A DNA stretch of 50,970 nucleotides from Flavobacteriales bacterium (GTDB lineage Bacteria; Bacteroidota; Bacteroidia; Flavobacteriales_E; Vicingaceae): the NCBI GenBank assembly GCA_002401955.1, contig NVUQ01000020.1, forward strand, positions 1-50,970. The letters are read 5' to 3'. The number at the start of each line of letters is the position of its first letter. Within the stretch, counting starts at the first letter, position 1. Below, piece by piece: positions 6,992 through 13,707 of the stretch. Both the position numbers and the translations under genes were made by a program. Below the pieces are notes generated by a model that worked only from the letters and a program-made list of their open reading frames with translations, had not been told where the DNA came from and did not search any database.

Positions 6992-8029
6992 ATGAGTGAA
7001 TTAATTATACCGAAAGGTTACAAAGCTACACTAGATGTAGAAACAACAGAAAAGGCAATTAAAAAACTAAAAGATTATTTTGAAGTTGCTTTGGCAGATG
7101 AATTATTACTAAAAAGAGTAACAGCACCAATTGTTGTGCTAACAGGTACAGGAATAAATGATGATTTAAGTGGGGTTGAACGCCCTGTTTCTTTTCCTAT
7201 TAAAGGGATGGCAGAACAAAAAGCAGAAGTAGTACATTCTTTAGCAAAATGGAAACGGTTAAAACTGTCCGATTTAAAAATGGAAATAGGCAGAGGAATC
7301 TATACTGATATGAATGCTTTAAGACCAGATGAAGTTTTAGGAAACATACATTCTATTTATGTAGATCAGTGGGATTGGGAAAAAACAATTAGCAAAGAAG
7401 ATAGAACACTAGACTATTTAAAGAAAACAGTTCGAAAAATCTATGATGTTTATAAACGTACAGAAGAAAACCTAAGTAAAGAACATACTGAAATTGTAAA
7501 AGAATTACCAGATGAAATAACATTTATTCAAGCTGAAGATTTATTGAAGGAATATCCAAATTTATCAGACAAACAAAGAGAAGCCAAAGCTGCATATAAA
7601 TATGGTGCAATTTTCTTAATTGGAATAGGAAAAGAACTATCTGACGGAAAACCTCATGATGGAAGAGCTCCCGATTATGACGATTGGACAACCGAAACAG
7701 AAAAAGGTTATTATGGTTTAAATGGAGATATCATTTTATGGAACTCTCTTTTAGAAAAACCATTTGAAGTTTCTTCTATGGGGATTAGAGTAGATAAAAA
7801 AGCGTTAGAAAAACAATTGAAAATTGCTGGACAAGAGGATAGGAAAAAATACCTATTTCATAAAATGTTATTGAATGATGTGCTTCCTTACACCATTGGT
7901 GGCGGAATTGGACAATCAAGAACTTGCATGTATCTACTTAAAAAGGCTCATATTGGCGAAGTTCAAGCAAGTATTTGGCCCGAGACAATGGTAGCAACTT
8001 GTGCACAATCAGGGATAGAACTGTTATAA
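6992..8029 (+). CDS. asnA: Aspartate-ammonia ligase (asparagine synthetase A)
   Basis: It makes asparagine from aspartate, ammonia and ATP (AMP-forming), in the cytoplasm. The 345-residue protein matches AsnA through its length, related to class II aminoacyl-tRNA synthetases; recognisable stretches are LTGTGINDDLSGVERPVSF near residue 50 and GGGIGQSRTCMYLL near residue 306. It uses ammonia rather than glutamine, since there is no amidotransferase domain. It is preceded by two tandem Asn-rich leader peptide/terminator modules, so its expression is very probably repressed when charged Asn-tRNA is plentiful. The stop codon is followed at once by an ATG that is in frame with the Phe/Tyr leader peptide of the aromatic operon. 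Confidence 0.95.
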   Translation: MSELIIPKGYKATLDVETTEKAIKKLKDYFEVALADELLLKRVTAPIVVLTGTGINDDLSGVERPVSFPIKGMAEQKAEVVHSLAKWKRLKLSDLKMEIGRGIYTDMNALRPDEVLGNIHSIYVDQWDWEKTISKEDRTLDYLKKTVRKIYDVYKRTEENLSKEHTEIVKELPDEITFIQAEDLLKEYPNLSDKQREAKAAYKYGAIFLIGIGKELSDGKPHDGRAPDYDDWTTETEKGYYGLNGDIILWNSLLEKPFEVSSMGIRVDKKALEKQLKIAGQEDRKKYLFHKMLLNDVLPYTIGGGIGQSRTCMYLLKKAHIGEVQASIWPETMVATCAQSGIELL

Positions 8030-8041
8030 ATGAAACTTAAA

Positions 8042-8083
8042 ATGACTACATATTTTTTTGAATACTTTTTTAAATACCATTAA
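8042..8083 (+). CDS. Phe/Tyr-rich leader peptide of the aromatic operon
   Basis: A 13-residue peptide, MTTYFFEYFFKYH, with four Phe and three Tyr, ending in TAA at 8081-8083. An in-frame ATG at 8030, directly after the asnA stop, would add four residues (MKLK). An intrinsic terminator follows 28 nt later, and the downstream operon makes Phe and Tyr, so this is very probably the leader of a Phe/Tyr attenuator. No clear promoter was found between asnA and this frame, so transcription may continue from asnA. A clean antiterminator pairing like that of the asnA leaders was not seen; aaaaaggg (8082-8089) can pair with the 3' arm of the terminator. Confidence 0.75.
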   Translation: MTTYFFEYFFKYH

Positions 8084-8111
8084 AAAGGGCGACCAAATTA
8101 TGTAAAAATAT

Positions 8112-8137
8112 AAGGGAGCCTAACAGCTCCCTTTTTT
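8112..8137 (+). terminator. Terminator/attenuator between asnA and the aromatic operon
   Basis: The stem gggagc (8114-8119) pairs with gctccc (8126-8131) around a six-base loop, extended by A-T pairs and followed by six T. It lies between the Phe/Tyr-rich leader peptide and the prephenate dehydratase start at 8159, so it should act as a conditional terminator. Confidence 0.85.
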
Positions 8138-8158
8138 AGTATTAAAAAATTAAGAATT

Positions 8159-8971
8159 ATGAAAATAGCAATACAAGGTATAGAAGGATGCTTTCATCAA
8201 ATAGCAGCAAATAAATATTTTGGTCATCAGGTTGATGTGCTCCCGTGCCTGTCGTTTGATGACTTAATAAAAACAATTAAACAAGATAGCAGTTGCGATT
8301 TAGGTATTATGGCCATAGAAAATTCCATTGCCGGAAGTTTGTTGCAGAATTATAAATTGCTTCAAGAAAATCAACTAAAAATTGTAGGTGAAACATATTT
8401 ACGCATTGAGCAAAATTTAATTGCACCAAAAGGATCAAAAAAAGAGGATATTAAAGAAGTGCATTCGCATCCCATGGCCATTTACCAATGCAAATTGTTT
8501 TTAGATGATATGACAGATGTAAAATTGATGGAAATGGAAGATACCGCATTGAGCGTTAAAAATTTGAATGGCAATAAAAACGTTGCGGCCATTGGAAGTA
8601 GTTTGTCTGCCACTATTTATGATAAGGAGATTATTGTCCCTTCCATTGAAACCAATAAGGATAATTATACCCGTTTTTTAATCATTGGTAATGATGAAGT
8701 TGAAGATGTTGAAGCAACCAATAAGGCATCCATTTACCTTGTTGCGGATCATGAAAAAGGAACCTTAGCAAAAGTATTGGAGGTTATTGCTAGGTGTAAC
8801 ATCAACCTCTCTAAAATACAATCCTACCCTATTGTGGGGGCTGTGTGGCAATACTATTTCCATTTAGATTTGGAATATGAGTCCTATCGTGATTTTAAAA
8901 ACATGTTACTCAAAATAACGCACCATACATCAGCTATTAAAATACTAGGTAATTACAAAAAAGGAACATAA
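8159..8971 (+). CDS. pheA: Prephenate dehydratase
   Basis: It converts prephenate to phenylpyruvate, the committed step to phenylalanine. The catalytic domain covers residues 1-180, with the TRF motif at Thr171-Arg172-Phe173. A C-terminal ACT domain (about 187-262) should bind Phe for feedback inhibition. At 270 residues it is the monofunctional form: chorismate mutase is instead fused to the DAHP synthase three genes downstream. It is first in a four-gene operon and its stop overlaps the next start by 1 bp (TAATG). It is regulated by the preceding Phe/Tyr leader and terminator. Confidence 0.92.
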   Translation: MKIAIQGIEGCFHQIAANKYFGHQVDVLPCLSFDDLIKTIKQDSSCDLGIMAIENSIAGSLLQNYKLLQENQLKIVGETYLRIEQNLIAPKGSKKEDIKEVHSHPMAIYQCKLFLDDMTDVKLMEMEDTALSVKNLNGNKNVAAIGSSLSATIYDKEIIVPSIETNKDNYTRFLIIGNDEVEDVEATNKASIYLVADHEKGTLAKVLEVIARCNINLSKIQSYPIVGAVWQYYFHLDLEYESYRDFKNMLLKITHHTSAIKILGNYKKGT

Positions 8972-10137
8972 TGAAAATTAAAACAGCAAATAGAATAGCA
9001 ACAGTAAAAGAATACTATTTCTCGAAAAAACTGAGAGAAATAGCACTTTTAAACGCACAAAATAAGGATATCATTAACTTAGGAATTGGCAGTCCTGATT
9101 TGATTCCGAACGATGCGGTAATTTCATCTTTAATTATATCTGCTCAAAACCCCAATAATCACTCCTACCAAAGTTACAAGGGTATTCCTGAACTTAGGAA
9201 AGCCATCTCTAACTGGTATAAAACAACCTATGATGTTGAGCTTGATGCTGCACAAGAAATTTTGCCTTTATTGGGTTCAAAAGAAGGAATTATGCACATT
9301 AGCATGACTTACCTCAACCCTGGAGATGAAGTGTTAATCCCTGATCCAGCTTACCCTACTTATGCCTCGGCAGCTAATTTAGCTGGTGGAAAAGTGGTTA
9401 AATATGATTTGGATGAAGCAAATAACTGGCACCCTTCAATTGAAAAATTAAAGGCATTAATTACCGATCGAACTAAATTAATATGGCTCAATTACCCGAA
9501 TATGCCAACAGGTAAACAAGCCAATTTAAAATTGCTAGAAAAGGTAATTGCATTGGCTAAAGCACACAACATTTTGGTATGTAATGACAATCCGTATAGC
9601 TTAACCTTAAATGATAATGAACCGACCAGCATTTTTCAAATATCAGGTGCGAAGGAAATTGCTTTAGAACTAAATTCCTTAAGCAAATCGCACAACATGG
9701 CTGGTTGGCGCTTAGGGTGGGTATCAGGAAATGAAGCCCGAATCAATGAAATTTTAAAATTTAAAAGCAACATGGATTCAGGGATGTTTTTACCCATTCA
9801 GCATGCAGCAATTACAGCATTAAATTTAGATCAATCATGTTACGAAGCAAACAATAACATTTACAAAAAACGCAGGGTTTTAGTGTGGGAATTATTAGAT
9901 GTTTTAGAATGTACTTATGATAAAAAACAGGTAGGAATGTTTGTGTGGGCAAAAATGCCTTCAAAAATAATTGACTCAGGAACGTTTTCTGATATTATAC
10001 TGTACAACACCCATGTATTCATTACTCCAGGAATAATATTTGGCAACAATGGTAATCAGCACATTCGAATATCACTTTGCAATAGTGAAGAAATAATCCA
10101 CAAAGCAATAACGAGAATTAAAAAATTTATGATATGA
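8971..10137 (+). CDS. Class I/II aminotransferase, probably aromatic amino acid aminotransferase
   Basis: A 388-residue PLP enzyme of aminotransferase fold type I. The PLP lysine lies in SLSKSHNMAGWRLGW (about residues 234-248), preceded by DNPYS. It lies between prephenate dehydratase and prephenate dehydrogenase, with a 1-bp overlap upstream and 4 bp downstream, so it most likely transaminates phenylpyruvate and 4-hydroxyphenylpyruvate to Phe and Tyr. Relatives are often annotated as aspartate or LL-diaminopimelate aminotransferases; the aromatic role rests on context. Confidence 0.85.
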   Translation: MKIKTANRIATVKEYYFSKKLREIALLNAQNKDIINLGIGSPDLIPNDAVISSLIISAQNPNNHSYQSYKGIPELRKAISNWYKTTYDVELDAAQEILPLLGSKEGIMHISMTYLNPGDEVLIPDPAYPTYASAANLAGGKVVKYDLDEANNWHPSIEKLKALITDRTKLIWLNYPNMPTGKQANLKLLEKVIALAKAHNILVCNDNPYSLTLNDNEPTSIFQISGAKEIALELNSLSKSHNMAGWRLGWVSGNEARINEILKFKSNMDSGMFLPIQHAAITALNLDQSCYEANNNIYKKRRVLVWELLDVLECTYDKKQVGMFVWAKMPSKIIDSGTFSDIILYNTHVFITPGIIFGNNGNQHIRISLCNSEEIIHKAITRIKKFMI

Positions 10138-10976
10138 CAGTAGTAATTATAGGTTTAGGTTTAATGGGAGGATCCTTAGCCATTGCATTAAATGAAGTGG
10201 GATTTAGTCAGCACATTATTGGTGTTGATTCTAATCCAACTCATTGCAAAAAAGCATTAGAATTAAATTTAGTAAATGAGATTAGAACCCTTGATGATGC
10301 CGTTATAGATGCCGATATGATTATCGTTGCAACTCCTGTAGCTGCTTCAATTGGCATTATTGCTCAAGTATTAGATAAAGCATTAGATCAAGTTGTTGTT
10401 GATTTAGGATCAACAAAAAAAGAATTGTGTCTCAATTTTAATACACACCCTAAAAGAGGGAATTATGTTTCGGCACACCCTATAGCAGGAACAGAAAATT
10501 CTGGACCTAAAGCAGCATGTAGCAATTTGTACAAAAACAAAAAAGTAGTGGTGTGTGAGAAAAATTTAAGTTCAGATCAAGCTTTATCTGTTGCTATAGA
10601 AATGTTTAATAAAATAGGAATGTCTACTGTTTTTATGACTCCAGATGAACATGATAAACACTTAGCATACATCTCGCATTTATCGCATATTTCATCTTTT
10701 GCTTTAGGGCTAACAGTATTAGATTTAGAGAAGGATGAAAAAAACATTTTCAATTTGGCTGGTAGTGGATTTTCATCTACAGCAAGGTTAGCTAAAAGTT
10801 CACCTGAAATGTGGAATGCTATTATTGCTCAAAACAAAGAAAATGTTTTGCCCGCATTAGATTCATACATCAATTATTTACGTGCTTTTAGAGATGATAT
10901 TATCAACAGCAATGAAAAAGAATTAAAAATAAAAATGACCAACGCAAATAAGATTAGAAAAATTATAAAAGAATAA
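10134..10976 (+). CDS. tyrA: Prephenate dehydrogenase
   Basis: It oxidises and decarboxylates prephenate to 4-hydroxyphenylpyruvate, leading to tyrosine. The N-terminus has the nucleotide-binding GLGLMGGSLA; residues SAHPIAGTENSGP (about 113-125) and the HLAYISHLSHISSFAL helix are typical of the family. It has 280 residues, without ACT or chorismate mutase domains. The ATG overlaps the aminotransferase stop by 4 bp, and the DAHP synthase follows 3 bp later, so all four genes should be translated from one mRNA. Confidence 0.93.
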   Translation: MTVVIIGLGLMGGSLAIALNEVGFSQHIIGVDSNPTHCKKALELNLVNEIRTLDDAVIDADMIIVATPVAASIGIIAQVLDKALDQVVVDLGSTKKELCLNFNTHPKRGNYVSAHPIAGTENSGPKAACSNLYKNKKVVVCEKNLSSDQALSVAIEMFNKIGMSTVFMTPDEHDKHLAYISHLSHISSFALGLTVLDLEKDEKNIFNLAGSGFSSTARLAKSSPEMWNAIIAQNKENVLPALDSYINYLRAFRDDIINSNEKELKIKMTNANKIRKIIKE

Positions 10977-10979
10977 GTT

Positions 10980-12095
10980 ATGAAAAGAGTAAAATCAATC
11001 AATAGCATTTTAAAAGGGAATAAAGAATTACCTATTGTTATTAGTGGCCCATGCAGTGCCGAAACAGAAGATCAATTAATTACATCAGCAATTGAACTAA
11101 AAAAAACCAATAAAGTAGATGTACTTAGGGCTGGTATTTGGAAACCAAGAACCAAACCAGGGAGTTTTGAAGGCGTTGGTGTGGAAGCCTTAAAATGGAT
11201 GGCGCAAGCCAAAAAAGAAACAGGTTTAAAAACAGCAGTTGAAGTAGCCAATGTAAAACACGTTTACCAAGCACTAAACCATGGAGTAGATGTATTATGG
11301 TTGGGCGCAAGAACAACAGTGAACCCTTTCGCTGTGCAAGAAATAGCAGATGCATTGGATGGTGTAAATACTACTGTATTGTTAAAAAACCCAATAAATC
11401 CCGATTTATCCTTGTGGGAAGGATCGGTAGAGAGAATTCTTAATAGTGGGATAAAAAATGTTGGGGTTATTCACAGAGGGTTTTCAAAGTACGGAGCTTC
11501 TAAATTCAGGAACCCACCACAATGGCAAATACCCATAGAACTAAAAAGAAAATTTCCAGAGTTAACGATGATCTGTGACCCTAGTCATATTTGTGGAAAT
11601 ACGCAGGATTTATTAACCGTATCGCAAAAAGCCTTGGATTTAAATTTTGATGGAGTAATGTTAGAGTCACACATTAATCCTTCCAAAGCGTGGAGTGATG
11701 CAAAACAGCAGGTTACACCAAAGGAATTATCAGAATTAGTCAATCAACTTGTTGTAAGAAAAACCAACCAATTAGAAGGTGAGCAAACGGTTGAGTTGGA
11801 CATTTTAAGACAAAAAATCAATTTGATAGATAATGAACTAATAGACTTATTATCAGGTAGAATGGAATTGTCTGATGATATTGGCGCTTACAAGAAATCA
11901 AAAGGAATGAAAATTTTGCAAACATCGCGATGGGATGAGATCCTTGATAAAAGTATTAAAGAAGGACATGAGAAAGGCCTTTCCAGAGATTTTGTAGTTA
12001 AATTTTTATCAACTATTCATTTGGAATCAATTGATCGACAAAATCAGATTATGAATTCGAATTCGTGGATAAATAAGGTGTTTTCGATAAAGTGA
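10980..12095 (+). CDS. Bifunctional DAHP synthase/chorismate mutase
   Basis: A fusion of two activities. Residues 1-255 are a DAHP synthase of the KDO8P-synthase-like type (GPCSAE near 22, RAGIWKPRTKPGSF near 50, CDPSHICGN near 199), which opens the shikimate pathway. Residues about 270-360 are an AroQ-type chorismate mutase (LDILRQKINLIDNELIDLLSGRM onward), which feeds prephenate to pheA and tyrA upstream. Joining the first step to the branch-point enzyme is common in Bacteroidota; chorismate or prephenate binding to the mutase domain probably inhibits the synthase. At 371 residues it is full length. Last gene of the operon. Confidence 0.92.
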   Translation: MKRVKSINSILKGNKELPIVISGPCSAETEDQLITSAIELKKTNKVDVLRAGIWKPRTKPGSFEGVGVEALKWMAQAKKETGLKTAVEVANVKHVYQALNHGVDVLWLGARTTVNPFAVQEIADALDGVNTTVLLKNPINPDLSLWEGSVERILNSGIKNVGVIHRGFSKYGASKFRNPPQWQIPIELKRKFPELTMICDPSHICGNTQDLLTVSQKALDLNFDGVMLESHINPSKAWSDAKQQVTPKELSELVNQLVVRKTNQLEGEQTVELDILRQKINLIDNELIDLLSGRMELSDDIGAYKKSKGMKILQTSRWDEILDKSIKEGHEKGLSRDFVVKFLSTIHLESIDRQNQIMNSNSWINKVFSIK

Positions 12096-12130
12096 TGAGG
12101 CAGAATATTATTCTGAATTTAACTATTTAG

Positions 12131-12165
12131 GGCTTTTATTTCAAAATAAAAAGCATTTTTATGCA
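12131..12165 (+). terminator. Probable terminator of the aromatic operon
   Basis: Imperfect hairpin: gcttttatt followed by aataaaaagc with one bulged A, then atttttat. It lies about 35 bp after the DAHP synthase stop. AU-rich and weaker than the others in the window. Confidence 0.45.
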
Positions 12166-12183
12166 TTATATCAAAATAATATT

Positions 12184-12191
12184 TACATTTG
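12184..12191 (+). promoter_or_regulatory. Promoter -7 element of the sulfur operon
   Basis: TACATTTG matches TAnnTTTG exactly. The -33 position (about 12156-12162) is T-rich but has no perfect TTTG. Transcription would begin near 12197, ahead of the riboswitch. Confidence 0.6.
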
Positions 12192-12234
12192 TCTCAGAAT
12201 TCAATTATCCATCACAATTCGTGATTTGTAATTG

Positions 12235-12361
12235 TTTATAAAGAAGAAGCGAGAGATTAGGCTCTATGACCTTCTGGCAACCAACTTGAAGTTCGTCAGT
12301 TGACGAATTGGAAAACAGGTGCCAATTCCTATCTCCTGAATGTTTCAGGTGAGAATATAAA
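12235..12361 (+). promoter_or_regulatory. SAM-I (S-box) riboswitch
   Basis: The conserved core of the class is visible: gagagattaggctctatgac, then ggcaacc (12273-12279), then aggtgccaattcct (12317-12330). P1 can be tttata (12235-12240) with tataaa (12356-12361), P3 is the hairpin ttcgtc/gacgaa at 12291-12306 inside ccaa/ttgg, and P4 is cctgaa/ttcagg (12335-12349). It should bind S-adenosylmethionine and lower expression of the metX operon. No terminator follows directly; the next hairpin with a T-tract is 107 nt further on and overlaps the end of a small reading frame, so the expression platform is unusual. Confidence 0.85.
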
Positions 12362-12371
12362 GAATTGCAAA

Positions 12372-12503
12372 ATGAATACAATTAACAAACCGAGAACACA
12401 AGCTGAAAACCAAAATGGTTATTCAGCTAACTATCTATCTAAAAAATCTGTTTTAGTTACAGAATTTATGATGCTTAGCATGTGCTGTTGTTGCACCTGC
12501 TAA
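12372..12503 (+). CDS. Leader ORF ending in a polycysteine tail (MCCCCTC)
   Basis: A 43-codon frame that begins 10 nt after the riboswitch and ends with MMLSMCCCCTC and a TAA at 12501-12503. Three Met and five Cys fall in the last eleven codons. Those codons are physically the terminator hairpin: MMLSM covers the 5' arm, the Cys codons the loop and 3' arm. Five Cys in seven codons, upstream of a cysteine/methionine operon, points to a cysteine-sensing leader peptide, as known for polycysteine leaders in mycobacteria. The first 30 residues show no domain. The same frame is open back to 12300, but that part is riboswitch sequence, so the ATG at 12372 is preferred. Confidence 0.65.
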   Translation: MNTINKPRTQAENQNGYSANYLSKKSVLVTEFMMLSMCCCCTC

Positions 12504-12518
12504 GTATCATTCTTTTTT
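12468..12518 (+). terminator. Attenuator terminator overlapping the polycysteine codons
   Basis: A strong hairpin: atgatgcttagca (12468-12480) pairs with tgctaagtatcat (12498-12510) with one G-U pair, then after one mismatch gtgc (12482-12485) pairs with gcac (12493-12496). Six T follow at 12513-12518. It ends about 130 nt before metX. A ribosome on the last codons of the leader ORF would block it. Confidence 0.85.
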
Positions 12519-12547
12519 CTTAAAATTTTATTGAATAAAGAGTGATT

Positions 12548-12570
12548 CGAATCCTTTCGAGTAGGATTCG
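12548..12570 (+). other. Hairpin in the metX untranslated leader
   Basis: Perfect 8-bp stem cgaatcct/aggattcg with a seven-base loop, between the attenuator terminator and metX. It has no T-tract. A role in mRNA stability or a degraded repeat element are both possible. Confidence 0.5.
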
Positions 12571-12587
12571 CTATGGCTAATATTTTG

Positions 12588-12610
12588 CACACTGAGCTTA
12601 GTCGAAGTGT
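12588..12610 (+). repeat. Possible short dispersed intergenic element
   Basis: The stretch cactgagcttagtcgaagtg, within acact...agtgt ends, resembles a short sequence that recurs between genes of many flavobacterial genomes. It appears once in this window, so the repeat assignment rests on recollection rather than on local copies. Confidence 0.35.
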
Positions 12611-12648
12611 TGTCAAAATGATTAACAATCTAAAATCAAACGATTATA

Positions 12649-13707
12649 ATGAGTACGAAAATATATACATACAAAAAAACAATAGAGTTAGAATCTGGTA
12701 GAAAACTACAAGGATTGAGTTTGGCTTATACCACATTAGGGAAACTAAATGCTAAGAAAAATAATGTGATTTGGGTAACACATGCCTTAACAGCAAATGC
12801 AAATCCAGAAGAATGGTGGAATGGATTAATTGGGAAAGGAAAATTTTATAATCCAGAAGAATATTTCATTGTTTGCGCAAATGTTTTGGGATCATGTTAT
12901 GGTACTACCGGCCCTCTTTCAAACAACCCTGATACAGGAAATCCCTACTATCATAATTTTCCAGATTTAACCATTAGAGATATTGTAAATGGAATTGACT
13001 TGTTAAGAATTCATTTAGGAATTGATAAAATCAATACATTATTAGGAGGGTCTTTAGGAGGACAACAAGCTGTAGAATGGGCTATTCAGCAACCAAATTT
13101 AATTGATAATTTGTTTTTGATTGCAACGAATGCACAACATTCTCCTTGGGGAAAAGCGTTTAATGAAAGTCAACGTTTGGCCATAAAATCTGATAGAACC
13201 TGGTTTTCTTATGCTGATGATGCTGGATTAAAAGGATTAAAAGCTGCTCGATCGATTGCTTTATTAAGCTATCGTAATTACGATACTTATTTATCGACTC
13301 AGCAAGATGATAATTCTAAAACTGATGAATATAAAGCAGCAAGTTATCAGAATTATCAAGGAGAAAAATTGGTAGAACGATTCAATGCTTTTTCTTATTG
13401 GCATTTGTCTAAAGCAATGGATAGCCATAATGTTGGTAGAGGGAGGAAATCTATAAAAGAAGCCTTAAGTCTTGTTAAAGCAAAAACATTGGTTGTAGCT
13501 ATCAGTTCGGATATTCTATTTCCTGTTTGTGAATCAGAAGTTTTAGTTGAAGGAATTCCTAATTCGGCACTCTCAATTCTTCATTCACTATATGGACATG
13601 ATGGGTTTTTGATAGAAACAGAACAATTAAAAAATGAATTTGAAATTTTTTATAAAAAAAACAAAACAGTAAAAACAAAAGTTAAACATTTAAAAATTGC
13701 AATATAA
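12649..13707 (+). CDS. metX: Homoserine O-acetyltransferase
   Basis: It activates homoserine with acetyl-CoA, the first committed step to methionine; some family members use succinyl-CoA. Alpha/beta-hydrolase fold with nucleophile Ser135 in GGSLGGQQ and catalytic His in LYGHDGFLIE near residue 307. The 352 residues are full length. It is first in the sulfur operon and is controlled by the SAM-I riboswitch and the polycysteine leader. Its stop overlaps the next start by 1 bp. A homoserine sulfhydrylase sits six genes downstream to use the product. Confidence 0.92.
   Translation: MSTKIYTYKKTIELESGRKLQGLSLAYTTLGKLNAKKNNVIWVTHALTANANPEEWWNGLIGKGKFYNPEEYFIVCANVLGSCYGTTGPLSNNPDTGNPYYHNFPDLTIRDIVNGIDLLRIHLGIDKINTLLGGSLGGQQAVEWAIQQPNLIDNLFLIATNAQHSPWGKAFNESQRLAIKSDRTWFSYADDAGLKGLKAARSIALLSYRNYDTYLSTQQDDNSKTDEYKAASYQNYQGEKLVERFNAFSYWHLSKAMDSHNVGRGRKSIKEALSLVKAKTLVVAISSDILFPVCESEVLVEGIPNSALSILHSLYGHDGFLIETEQLKNEFEIFYKKNKTVKTKVKHLKIAI

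Noticed and set aside
12300-12371. Upstream extension of the polycysteine ORF
   Set aside because: The frame is open, but this part is conserved riboswitch sequence; the ATG after P1 is a better start.
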